Assembly: GCA_037576215.1 (NCBI GenBank)
Contig: JBANDB010000007.1
Location: 713,001 to 777,000 of the forward strand
Direction of reading: 5' to 3'
DNA from: Armillaria gallica
Lineage: Eukaryota; Basidiomycota; Agaricomycetes; Agaricales; Physalacriaceae
Length of the DNA stretch: 64,000 nt
Numbering within the stretch: the stretch's first letter is position 1; each line of letters starts with the position of its first letter. The notes under the pieces were generated by a model. That model did not search any database. It saw only the letters and a list, made by a program, of their open reading frames with translations, and was not told the DNA's origin. The position numbers and the translations under genes were made by a program. Positions 1 to 10,961 of this stretch are shown here, piece after piece.

Positions 1-53
1 CCCCCCCGGAGTCGGTCCAGCGTAACTGGCGACGAAGGGGGGAGTATCATGGG

Positions 54-1352
54 ATGGAAACGAGTCGCTTAATCGCGGGATCGGGGAACGCAGGAGAAGA
101 AAGTGGAGACATGGAAGAAGACCCCACAGATGCGGAAACAGACCAACAACGAATGACCAGACTCGAAGACCAGGCGGCGGCCTTCCGAGCCGAAAATACC
201 CGCCTCCAAGAAGAACTGGAGGCAGAACGAAAAAGGAAGGCACCAGCCCCTGGCCGTGGATGACCCCCTCGTCGGGGGCCAGATCCCGACCATTACTCGG
301 TCCCGCAGCTGCCAGACTGGAACCCCCCTGCCCAGGGACCCACTGGCGAATGGAACGCCGACCACCCACCAGCGTTTATTAACGTCCGACCCATCCTCAT
401 GAAACCCCCAAGGGTCTTCGAGGGGAAACACGACGACATCGAACACTTCCTAGGAGCCTGCGACCACTATTTCGAAACCTTCCGATTTCACTATAAGGGA
501 CGACCCTCTCTGATGGTGGGATTAGCCGTATCCCTTCTCGAAGGAGAGGCAGAGGATTGGTGGGTACACGAACGTCCCAAATACCGATACACCCCGATTG
601 ATCCAGGACCACACGCCACCCCCGAGGAAGACGAGGACTTCGAAGCAGGACCTCGCTATCGCTACCCTCGCTGGGAGGAGTTCTGTGAACTCTTCTGAGA
701 GCAGTTCAGAGACCCGGCCATTGAGCTGGTCCACAAAAAGCAAATGGGGGAAATGAAGATGGGAGACAATGCCGCTCACGTCTTCTTCCGTCGGTTGGAA
801 AGGGAAGCGAAACTGGCCAACCGCTTAGCGGACCAGACAGAACGAGGACTCCTAGTCCAGGCGGTCCGAAAAGGAATTCCCCGTAGCTACGGAGCAGCGA
901 TCGCCAACCTAGGAATCGTGGTTCCTCGCACCTACGAAGAATGGAAGGACCGAATCCTCATAATGTACGAGCAGCGACAGAGGCAGAGGGTCTTCGAGCA
1001 GACTCAAGGCCTCGACCGGTATCCCGAAAAACGTGCAAAGGGCCCTGCCCCCATGAAAGCCGCCGCACCGCCCACACCGTCTAAACCCACGGAGACCCCG
1101 AGAGGGGCCAAGCCCGCCATGCACGGATCCAAGTGGGTCCCAATCCACCAAACCACCCATCCGGGGCAAGGTGTCCCCATGGAAATCGATGCAAAGAAGT
1201 CGCGACAGATGGCGGAGGGGAAGTGTTTCCGTTGCAACGAGAAAGGACACCTTAGCCGAGACTGTCCTCATAAAGGCGAGAAACGAGAGGTACGTGCGCT
1301 TGAAGCAGTACCGGAACCACTCGTCGCGGCAACAGAGGAGGTAAAAGAGTAG
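54..1352 (+). pseudogene. gag: Gypsy-1 gag with two in-frame TGA stops
   Basis: One frame runs from ATG 54 to TAG 1352 and is broken only by TGA at 261-263 and TGA at 696-698. The N-terminal part has an acidic, coiled-coil-like stretch (residues about 25-65). The centre has the Retrotrans_gag signature around WWVHERPKY and the conserved run before and after the second stop. The C-terminal part has a CCHC zinc knuckle (CFRCNEKGHLSRDC, about 1223-1264) that binds nucleic acid during particle assembly. Both stops are consistent with CGA arginine codons changed to TGA. ATG 49 is upstream but its frame stops at once, so ATG 54 is preferred. Pol begins 35 bases downstream in another frame. Confidence 0.88.
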
Positions 1353-1387
1353 GTCGTCCGGGTTCTGATTCGCCCGCGACGACCAAA

Positions 1388-3583
1388 ATGTTTTCTGGTG
1401 CGCTTTCCGCTTCTCATGTACTATCACCTACTCGCTACGTATTTTCAGACGATTTACCTACCATGCATTCGACTATACCCTGGCCCCCACGTAAGGGGTT
1501 GGTTACTTCTACGACTTCAAAAAAAAAAAATGTTACCAATATACGGCCTACGTGCCAACTTACGACTTCCTCTTCGCGCCCAGCTATTGAATCAGCCAAC
1601 CGATACGACGTCCTTTGGGACACAGCTAACGAACCACCCTTAGATACCGGGGCCGCCATCCCCAGGTTACCTAAACCGGCTAAACGTCCGCCAAGTAGCT
1701 CATTACGAGTGAACGGATCAAACGATAAGTCGCCCGCCATAGCGACACCTGCCATAATGACGGACGGGCAGTCTCCCTTTGGTAGAGACACCCCCCGATC
1801 AGGCGGGGCAGGAAGTAGGGTCATCCCCAACCCTGACAAAGCGACCCCGAGTCACGAACAGGTACCCCCACGGAACGACCCCCGAGGCGCAGGTAGAGAG
1901 TCCAATCCTCCCCTTCGAGACTCGGGCTGCGCAGGCTCAACCCTAGCAAGGGGGCGGCCAGGAAGACCAGACGGAGGGAAGTCCGTCAATACGGAGGCCA
2001 CGGGTCGAATCCCTGGTAATCCCAAGCCTTCGGTACAAGGGCGACCCGTGGTCTACCCCGACAATACGAAGCAAGGGGGTCAAGAGCGGATACGCTCCCC
2101 ACACCCTACCCAGGATCAAGACCCCGCGGACGACCACAAAGCCGAAGGGGGGACTCCCACTAGCGCCCAGGCGGTAAAGAGGGGGCACAAGGTATTCCTA
2201 GAGGAGGTTCCTGACGAGGAAGACGATACCTCCTTCCGTCAATGGGAATCGAAGGGAAAACCGATCGTTGACCCTGGGAGTCTTCCAGCAGTTGCTTCAA
2301 CGACTCCCAAAACGATCCCTACCCCCCCGCGAGTTGACTACGGGTGGGTAAAACCATTTGAGGTAGACTGGACGCTACGCGCCATCTACCAAGCACCGAA
2401 TAACAACACTGCGCGTGCCGTCCTCGCCCTATGGATCCACCAGGATCGCCTGGGAGAACTGAGCGACGAGCTCCTAGAGACTCTTCGGACAGAGGGAGAA
2501 CTCGCCCAGGAGCACCTCTATGAACTCCGAGAACCCATACGCTATATTCGGGGAGCCACCAATGATTTGATGATCCCCATGCTACTGGAGCCTTGCACAG
2601 GTCGACAAGCCCTCAGCACCAAAGCGCTCCTAGACAGCGGTTGTACGGGGAGCGCGATCAATGCCGCCTACGTCCGCCAGCACCAGCTCGATACCCGTAA
2701 GGTGAAGGTCCCGATCCCGGTTTATAATGCCGACGGAACCAAGAACGCCGGCGGCGAAGTCACAGAGTTCGTAGAGCTCTGTCTAACTATCGGAGGACAC
2801 CGTGAACGCATCGACCTAGCCATCACCGACCTAGGGAAGCGAGATGTCTATTTAGGCCACGATTGGCTTAAACGTCATAACCCTTCGGTCAATTGGCGGA
2901 CCGGGAGCATAATCTTCGGACGCTGCCAGTGCGTTAAAAACCCCCTTGAACTACTGGACGCTGACCCCAACGAGCGTTGGGATGAAGAGCTTGAGGACGG
3001 CGACACTATCCTCGCCGTCAGGATGGAGGAAGAACTCACAATACGAGCCCTCCATCATGCCAACGATCTGGCAGCCAAGGCTAACGCCGACCGACCAAAG
3101 AAGACCTTCGAAGAAATGGTGCCCGAGCATTACCACTCCTTCCGCGACTTGTTCTCAAAGGAAAACTTTGATGACTTACCTGAACAAAAGCCCTGGGACC
3201 ATGCCATCGAGCTCATCCCGAATGCCGCGTCCACCCTGGATTGCAAGGTATATCCCCTGAACCGAAACGAACAGGAACAGCTCGACAAGTTCCTCGACGA
3301 GAACCTGGAATCCGGACGTATCTGCCCCTCCAAGTCTCCCTTTGCGTCCCCTTTCTTCTTCGTAAAGAAGAAGGACAGCACACTCCGACCAGTACAAGAC
3401 TACCGCAAGCTCAACGAAATGACCATTAAGAACCGTTACCCACTGCCACTCATTTCCAAACTCATCGACAAATTGCGCGGCGCCAAGTACTTCACGAAGC
3501 TTGACGTTCGTTGGGGGTATAACAACGTCCGCATCTGGGAGGGGGATGAGGAGAAGGCCGCCTTCCGTACGAACCGACCGTAA
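1388..3583 (+). pseudogene. pol: Gypsy-1 pol, first part: protease and N-terminal reverse transcriptase
   Basis: This 731-codon frame starts with a low-complexity, proline-rich spacer. A retropepsin-like aspartic protease follows, with active-site motif LLDSGCTGSAIN near residue 415. The reverse transcriptase begins near residue 620 (FFVKKKDSTLRPVQDYRKLN, LDVRWGYNNVRI). The frame ends abruptly at AAFRTNRP, where the family normally continues for a few residues into the next conserved block. That block resumes immediately in the neighbouring frame at 3583, so a deletion of roughly 16 bases near 3576-3580 explains the break. A short repeat (aaccga) on both sides in the expected intact sequence would suit slippage, but this is inferred. 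The gene is non-functional as it stands. Confidence 0.9.
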
Positions 3584-6057
3584 TGTTCTTCGGGCTCACC
3601 AACTCGCCTGCAACGTTCCAGTGGATGATGAACGATATCTTTCGGGACTTAATCGGGGAAGGGAAGGTCACTATTTATTTAGACGACATCCTGATCTTCT
3701 CGAAGAACCTCCAGGAGCATCGACAGATTGTAAAGTGGGTCCTTCAGCGACTCCACGACCACAAACTTTTCCTCAAAGCGGAGAAGTGCGAGTTCAAAGT
3801 TCTCGAGACGGAGTACCTTGGAGTAATCATCAGCGAAAATTCCGTACGAATGGATCCCGTCAAGATTGCGGGAATCACTGAATGGTCTGTTCCCCGCCGA
3901 AAAAAGGAACTCCAGTCATTCCTGGGGTTCACTAACTTTTATCGGAAGTTCATCAAAATGTACTCGAAGGTCGTACACCCTCTCACCCAGTTGACGGGCA
4001 ACGCTGAATGGAAATGGATGGAGGCACAAGGGAAAGCCTTTCAGGAACTGAAACGGCGCATGGCAGAAGACGTCATCCTCGCCATCCCGACAGATGATGA
4101 CCCCTTTAGAGTCGAAGCGGACGCCAGCGAAGGCGCAATAGGCGCAGTGCTCAGCCAAAAACAGAACGGGATATGGCGACCAGTAGCCTTCATGTCCAAA
4201 TCTCTCAGCGCCACCGAGCGGAACTACGAGATCTACGACAAAGAACTACTGGCCATCATGCTTGCGCTCTCCGAATGGCGCCACTATCTTATGGGGGCTA
4301 AAGAAAACGTAGAAATCTGGACCGACCATCAGAACCTCCAGTATTTCCGCCTCCCGCAGAAGCTAAACCGACGACAAGCCCGCTGGGTGACAGAGCTCGC
4401 AGAATATCACTTCACACTCCATCACAAACCTGGTGCTCAGAACGTGAAGGCCGATCTACTCTCTCGAAGAAGCGACCATGACCAAGGGACGGGGGACAAC
4501 AACGATCTTGTTGTCCTGAAAGCCGCCCACTTCCGGGCATTGATAATGCCAACGGCGACAGCAACGCAGCGAACAATCGAGGAAGCCACCCGACAAGAGG
4601 AACTCTGGGACGAGGGCATAGCCACCTCGTTGACCCACGACCGAGGAGTCTCCTGTCAGGGAGGACTCCTGTACTACGATGGAAGAATCTACGTACCCTG
4701 CAAAAAAACGCTACGGGGCGAAATCATCTCCCAGTACCATGACCACATCACCGCCGGACATCCAGGCATTGAAAAGGCAAAGGAGTTGGTTCTCCGTGAT
4801 TACTGGTGGCCCAAGCTGAAAAAGGATGTGGAGGCCTACATAAAGAGCTGTGAAATGTGTCAACGAACCAAATCGGACACCCGTGCAAAGGCAGCACCGT
4901 TACATCCTAATGAGGTACCCATCGCCCCGTGGACACACATATCTGTCGACATGGTCACTGGACTCCCCAACTCCAATGGAAACGACGCCATGCTCGTAAT
5001 CGTCGATAGGTTTTCAAAAGCAATCATCCCCATCGCCTGCAACGTCAAACTATCAGCGGAAGGATGGGCGCAGTTGCTCCAAGATCACGTGTACGCGCGA
5101 CACGGTATGCCCCAAGTCATCATCTCCGATCGAGGCCCGCAATTCGTCTCCAAGTTCATGAAGGAACTATATCGCCTACTCAACATTACTCAAAACGCGT
5201 CGACAGCCTTCCATCCTCAGACCGGTGGTCAGACGGAAAGAGTCAATCAAGAGATTATCAAGTACCTTCGAATATTTGTGAACTACCGGCAAAACGACTG
5301 GAGTGACTGGCTGCCGTTGGCAGAGTTCGCTCACAATAATCGGATACATAGCGCCACGGGTAAAAGCCCTTTTATGGTACTCTATGGGCGAAACCCAAGA
5401 GTCATGCCGGACACGCAGCGGACATCGCCCCTGGCCAACCCCGTAGCAGAGGACTTTGCCAAAACCATGACTCAGATCCACGACGAAACCAAAAGGGCCC
5501 TCCAGGAAGCCGCTGCACGTATGAAAAAGCAGTACGACAAGCGACGCCGGGACACGCACAAGTACCGGATCAATGACCGTGTTTGGCTAGATGCCACCAA
5601 CCTGCGCCTCCCTCGACCCAAGAAGAAACTGGATGACAAGCACGTTGGACCATTCCAAATTCTCGAAAAAGTGGGCGCCAGTGCATACAAGCTAAAGCTA
5701 CCACTGCACTGGAGAATCCATCCCCGCTTCAACGAAAAACTGCTCACCCCATACACGCCCCCAGCGTTCCCTAATCAGGAATCGCCGCCACCACCACCAC
5801 CCGAGCTCATTGAGGACGAAGAACAGTACGAGATCGAGACAATCCTCGACGCAAAGCCCAGACGCATACGCGGAAAACGCGGTCAGAAGTTCCGAACAAC
5901 GACGGATTACTTCGTCCAATGGAAGGGATGGATGCGGGAACATAATTCGTGGGTCCGAGAGGAGGATATGAACCACGCACGTGAAGCCGTTGCCGAGTTT
6001 GAAAACCGGGATCGCACCATACGAGCAGTCGGGACGCCTGCCTTAACAGGGGGGTGA
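3583..6057 (+). pseudogene. pol: Gypsy-1 pol, second part: RT, RNase H, integrase, chromodomain
   Basis: The frame opens with MFFGLTNSPATFQ of the reverse transcriptase and contains the catalytic YLDD box. RNase H follows (EADASEGAIGAVLSQ, EIYDKELLAI, WTDHQNLQYF). The integrase has an HHCC zinc domain (HDHITAGHPG ... CEMCQ), a DDE core (SVDMVTGLP, ISDRGPQFVSKF, HPQTGGQTERVNQ) and a GPF/Y-type module (HVGPFQILEKVG). The last ~60 residues are a chromodomain (YFVQWKGW, NSWVREEDM), which in chromoviruses targets integration to heterochromatin. The frame is open over 824 codons. It lacks the N-terminal domains only because of the deletion at its junction with the upstream frame. Confidence 0.93.
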
Positions 6058-6422
6058 TGTTACGATTTATTCACTTTTAGCCTTATCTTATCTTATCCGG
6101 CACCTCGGCACTTCGGCATCTCGGCCCCGCACGGACCATCCCCAACATTCCAGCAGATCACTCCAGAACTTCTATCGAAGCCGTTACCCATTGAACTATC
6201 TTTAGATCCCTCTTATCGTATATAAGTAGTACAGCCTGCCGTCACGTACCCCAGCTTTGAGCTAAGTTTAATACACCCCGGACTTTCCTCTTATCGCTTG
6301 CCGAGACTTAACTGCGCCTACTGCTCCGCTGTAGCAGACGCCACGGTTCTATCGGCCTATCCGAACGCGAGATAGCGCATCATTAGACGCCTAGTCTGTT
6401 ATTCCCGGGTCCGGTCATAACA
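6058..6422 (+). repeat. Gypsy-1 3' LTR (365 bp)
   Basis: The LTR starts TGTTACG right after a purine-rich tract (aggggggtga, about 6048-6057, the likely polypurine tract) and the pol stop, and ends CATAACA at 6422. TGTTA..TAACA form the short terminal inverted repeat. A TATA-like box (TATATAAG) lies at 6219-6226. The sequence is CpG-rich, and CpG nearly disappears right after 6422, which supports the boundary. The partner LTR is outside the window, so divergence cannot be measured. Confidence 0.85.
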
Positions 6423-6896
6423 CAGACACCCTCCATGATGGCTTTGGTGACACCTTCTGACATTCCTGCGATTGGTTGGTCACTCAAAATAGCACTCTTC
6501 TCTTTCTCCAGCAAATCAGTGATCATACTTTGCATGGTGGGAGCCTCTGCAGTTCAAATTAGCACAAATGTTTCTTGAATATGACCATGACATGACAGCA
6601 TACCGATGTTGTTAAAATTACACTGAAAGTGATCAACCAGAGGTTTTGTCTTTCTCGTAGGCATGGGTTCTTGATATTATGCTTCCCAAGAAGAAATCAC
6701 TACTAGTTCATGGGTTGCTGATAGTGCCACAAAGTTGGCTGAGAGAGTCTCCTTGATCTTGACTGCTTCGATGTATTTGCGCTTTAAATATGAAGCTAAA
6801 GTATAGTCTAGTGTCAGTCAAGTAAATGGAGATTTCTGAGCAGAGACATATGCAAATGAATAACTTTTCCCCAGTTCCAATGATTGAGAAGGAAAT
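6423..6896 (-). pseudogene. KDZ transposase relic, C-terminal side
   Basis: On the minus strand the sequence just left of Helitron copy 1 encodes LDFLLNHWNWGKVI, which matches the conserved HWNW region near the C-terminal half of KDZ (Kyakuja-Dileera-Zisupton) transposases. It is followed by several stops and then by a coding-like stretch with TDLLEKEKSAILSDQPIAG up to the Gypsy-1 LTR. Together with 10962-13830 it seems to be one KDZ element split by the Helitron, and Gypsy-1 may have landed in its end. About 90 family residues expected between the two halves are not visible. The exact boundary with the Helitron is uncertain by some 40 bases. Confidence 0.5.
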
Positions 6897-7035
6897 CCAG
6901 GGTATCACCGAACCCTCATACCTCAGATCCTGGCAACCTGACTATGACACAGGACTTTGGCTTGTTGGGGCCCACTCCAAACCTGGCTTATTACTTGGGA
7001 GTGTCAGTTATTAGTTCAGAAACAAATATCTATTA

Positions 7036-8791
7036 TCAATGTAATAGAGCCTCAGGGTATACAATATTCAAAGTATTTGTACCTTTTTCTGTATCTGGAA
7101 AGAGAACTTGAATCCATTGTCCAGAAGTGCAATGGCTAAGTGCTACATACAGTTGTCCATGAGAAAAAACAGGAGTATATAAATCTAATCCAACATAAGT
7201 AACTGACTGTCCTTGAGACTTGTTGATTGTCATTGCAAAAGCCAACCTGACTGGAAATTGGTGACGTGAAAATGCAATAGGAAGTTCAGCTGTATCTGCA
7301 TTGATTGTGATGCATGGGATGAAAACAGCCTTGCCTGCATTGTTACCACTGAGAAGACGACATTCTAATACATGTGGATGGAAACATGTGAGAATCATCT
7401 GTGTCCCATTGCATAGGCCATTTGCTGGATCCAGATTGTGGAGAAGCATAAGAGGACATCCAACTTTGAGAGCCAGCTTTGCATGTGGCAATCCAGAGGC
7501 ATTGAAATTTTGAAAAAACTCCACTGAATAAAGAGTAGCAGGATCATCCAACTCTTCCTCTATTGTCTTGTCTATACTCCAATAGACTGTCTCTTGTCCT
7601 GGAAACATATCCAGAACCTGTTGTTTAATTTCATCAACATCATCATTGCATCCAGAGATAATTGTTCGTTCTAAAAAGAAATGGTCTTGGAAGTGGCCAA
7701 CTTGAATGTTTGGATAGATATATTTAATGAGTTCAGAAGTGAATTGTTGGCCAGATGCATAGAAGCAGGAAGAGTGATAGTATGATCATTGGTAAGTCCT
7801 TCACCTGCACCAACAGTAAGTAGCCAATGGGCAAATTCTACATTTTCAGGAGTCTGATCCAGGCACATGTTTTTCTTCAAATGAATGACTTCAATGTGAG
7901 GCCATAAAGGTGAATGGTGAAATGAAGCTGCAACAATCTGCTCCCGTGATCCTCGTGAAACAACTGGCAATGTCTGACAAAAGTCTCCTAAAATAAATAA
8001 TCAGAAATGATAATCTATAGTGACTCAAAATAAGGACACATACCACCAAAAAGTACAGTTTTTCCACCAAAAGGAACATCCTTATTGCAGACATCATGAA
8101 GAGTACAATCAACAGTCTCAGTATCATGTTGGTTCTGCATAGGAACCTCATCCCAAATGATGAGAGAAGTTCTACAAAGAAGTTCAGCTAAGTGAGTCCC
8201 TCTATGAATGCTGCATGTTGTATCATCATGTGAGGGAATTGGAATTTTGAAGGTGCTGTGGCTGGTACACCCTCCAACTAAGAGAATTGCTGATATACCA
8301 GAGGAGGCACAGGTCAATGCAATCTTTCCTTTAGCATAAACAGCAGCAGCAATAGTATTGCACACAAAAGTCTTTCCACCACCTCCAGCACTATGCATAA
8401 ACACCAATTTCCCTTGTTCATTCATAGCAGAGTCAAACACAGTATTGTAAGCAGTCTTTTGCTCTTCATTGAATGTTTGAAGATTGTTAGCAACTAATTT
8501 CTGCAAAAATGGGATATCATAGACCAGCTGTGCAGCCAGAAGAGGATTATCCTCATAAGCAGCCCAATCCATGATAGAGGCCAGCATCTCTGTCCACTCA
8601 GAGAGACGATGACCATGAGATTGAAGAAGCTTATTGATAAGATAGAGACCAAAATCATAGAGCTGAGCATCTGTTGGATTTGGAACATCACGTTGGTGGA
8701 GCTTATATGCCAAATCATCACAAATGTTCTCCTTGAACTCCTCCCACAGCTCATCTGGCTTTGCTGGCTGGCAGAAGAGAAGAAGGGTCAT
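7036..8791 (-). pseudogene. Helitron 1 PIF1-like helicase, broken
   Basis: Three blocks in order on the minus strand make up a PIF1-family superfamily-1 helicase. Block 8791-8015 has the Walker A motif (SAGGGGKTFVCNT) and Walker B (LIIWDEVPMQ). Block 7970-7671 covers the middle. Block 7608-7036 has the C-terminal motifs (FAMTINKSQGQSV, GQLYVALSHC). An intron-like GTATGT..TTTTAG separates LFGG from the DF.QTLP-type motif III, at the same place as in copy 2. Extra stops and frame changes lie between blocks. In Helitrons this helicase unwinds DNA during rolling-circle transposition. Here it is inactive. Confidence 0.88.
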
Positions 8792-8967
8792 AAATAGTAA
8801 TCACAACTGTGCTCCTGACTGCATAATAGCTGCCTCCTGTAAGCATTGTCTTCATTCATGATCATTTTCCAGCAATCCCATAGCAATGCATGCTTCTTTA
8901 AAAGTAGCACACTCCACATTGTTGACAGTGCATAAGTGTTGGAAGGATTGAGCACTGGTAACAGCAG

Positions 8968-10440
8968 TCAAAAGAAGCCGCAGATAGAACCACTCGCCAG
9001 ATGAGGGGGCAGCTTAATACATTCAACCAATGGTAACACCAATAGTTGTGTATCTTTGGCATGGATTCCAGTGTTTCTTGCTGCTGTTCCAGGTATAGTG
9101 GGCAGGAATGTCTTGATACAGATACTGATATTCCAACCCAATTCTCCATGTGGAAAAAGGAGAACATAATAAAGAGGTTGATAACTCGGATGAAGTTGGC
9201 TAATGCATTTGAGAGAATCATCATGCATACATAAAACAATATCTCGATCATTCTTAACAGGCTCAGATCCGTCTCCAGGAATAATAGCAGCCAACTGATC
9301 TACTGTTGGAAGATTATATCGTCGCCCATCAGTACCATCCCCCACATGCAATTGTACTTCAATATTTGGATACTCTTCATGGGGCTTTTCTTTCATAATG
9401 AGATATGCATGATGATATAAATCAACATATGGATTCACATCCTGCATTAAATCCTGTAATTGAGACATGATTTCAGGATTTAAATTAGGATTGCACTGAT
9501 TATACATAGGCAATGCCTCCACTGGATCATGTATGTACAGCTGTGCATAAGACAATTTCTCTCCTTCCTCAGGCAGCAGAGATCCCATCAGGTGATGAAG
9601 CTCGCTAGATACATGAAAGCAGTATGATCCTGAAGAATTGGTAATTGCTTCATCAACTTTTACAGCCATGGATGTAAATGCCAATGCTGCATTATACTGT
9701 CTGATATCTTGTAAGAAGGCTTTTGACAATGGACTGTTGTCACAAAGAAGATTTTGAAGAATGGCAGGAGCAGGAAGAAGAGGAGGTAATTTAACCTGCC
9801 CTTGTAAACAGCACATCCCAAAATGTGGTGTAGATTTTGACTTATTTTTAATCTGCTCATCATGCCAATGTAATGCCCCACAACATTCACACATCCATTT
9901 TCTACTCTCAATATTATTCTGAGAGTACACCTCAGCATATGGACGTCTTGCCAGGGGAAGTTGTACAGGAATAGCATGTGGTGGTTGATGCTGATATGGT
10001 AGAGGTAAAGGTGGCTGTAGAGGTGGTGACTCTCTTGTAGGTGACGGTGATTGCTAGTGATGCTCAGTAGGAGCTATTTGGTTAATATTTTGTGGTGGCT
10101 CAGTGTGTGCAGGATAGATTTCAATAGCTCTCCCTCACCCATGTTCTTGACCACCACCATGTCCTTGGCCCTGTGGACCTACAGGAAGCTGTGGAACAGA
10201 AGTACTATCAAACACAGATGACTGTCCTCCAGGAGCACCACCATGTAATTGTCTACAATGTCTACCTCTGGCAGGAAAAACAGGAAGAGTTGGTACTATA
10301 GGCATGGGATGTTCATGTGGATGATCTAACTGAGATGAAATATGGGTCTCAGGTGGTATATTAAAATATGGAAGTTCAATATTAGGATCAGGACCTGAAT
10401 GTGGTGACCAATCACGACGAATAGAGGGGGAGGTCATCTG
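8968..10440 (-). pseudogene. Helitron 1 N-terminal Rep-helicase region, Rep domain deleted
   Basis: The 10437-10135 stretch encodes a proline/histidine-rich N terminus. The 9930-8968 frame contains a CxxC pair (MCECCGALHWHDE), the conserved pre-Rep region, and LHPSYQPLYYVLLFPHGELGW, the block that normally precedes the Helitron Rep nuclease. Directly after ELGWN the protein jumps to a block (LVECIKLPPHL) that lies just before the helicase in copy 2. The HUH and tyrosine motifs of Rep are therefore absent from this copy. The junction is near 9128-9133 and has short AATAT homology to both sides as seen in copy 2. This is a deletion derivative that could move only in trans, if at all. Confidence 0.82.
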
Positions 10441-10961
10441 AAGATGCTGAAGATGATTCTGCTCCTATTCTGCATGACAATTCTGCTCTGGTGTAACCAG
10501 AGCTGGAATATCGAAATGATCATTCTCTCTAGTAGGAGTAGATGAAGACCTATTAAAAGAAAGCTGTGAGCATTGATCTTAGAAAAATAAGAGTGGTACA
10601 CACATCACAGGGTATGGAGAGGTGGAAATAGTAGCAACACTGTGTAAGGAAGAGGCAAAGACAACTGCAGAGAAAATCAGAAATGAAGAGGTTCAATCAA
10701 ATATTGATAGACAGTACTGTGAGAGATCCCAAAAGTCCTTATTATATGTAAAAGGGTTGTAATTCTTGCCTGAGATGGTGCACTGTGAGGGGAGAGTGGA
10801 ATAGAGCAGAGGGTAAGAAGGAAAGGGGACAGGCTTGAAGCCACACTATTGCAGCATGGCGAAGTTGAAACTCAGCTGGAATAAGCCATGGTCTGGCAAT
10901 GGCCGGAAAATTCAAAGTCCATCTTATTATGTCATCTTCACTATCTCTCTTAATATATAGA

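Larger units (their letters stand above)
1..6422 (+). mobile_element. Gypsy-1: Ty3/Gypsy chromovirus, 5' LTR outside window
   Basis: The order gag, protease, reverse transcriptase, RNase H, integrase, chromodomain, LTR is that of a Ty3/Gypsy chromovirus. The window opens in the 5' leader about 50 bases before the gag start, so the 5' LTR and any target duplication on that side are missing. The element is CpG-rich and its two main pol frames are long, so it is young compared with the AT-rich, CpG-poor DNA that begins at 6423. Visible lesions are two in-frame TGA stops in gag and one small deletion in the reverse transcriptase. It ends in an LTR that abuts KDZ-like coding sequence. Confidence 0.93.
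6897..10961 (-). mobile_element. Helitron copy 1, internally deleted (minus strand)
   Basis: This is a Rep/helicase-type Helitron relic, homologous along its length to copy 2 at 29445-34836 but inverted. The 5' end on the minus strand is TCTATATATTAAGAG after an A (T of TC at 10961), close to the canonical Helitron 5' end, and copy 2 starts the same way. Homology to copy 2 stops upstream of that point. The KDZ reading frame runs right up to this point from the other side, so the Helitron inserted into KDZ. The 3' end lies between about 6897 and 6935. About 1.3 kb, including the whole Rep nuclease, is missing near 9130. Confidence 0.82.

Noticed and set aside
69..446. Antisense frame of 125 codons opposite gag
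   Set aside because: Shadow of the GC-rich gag frame; no signature of its own.
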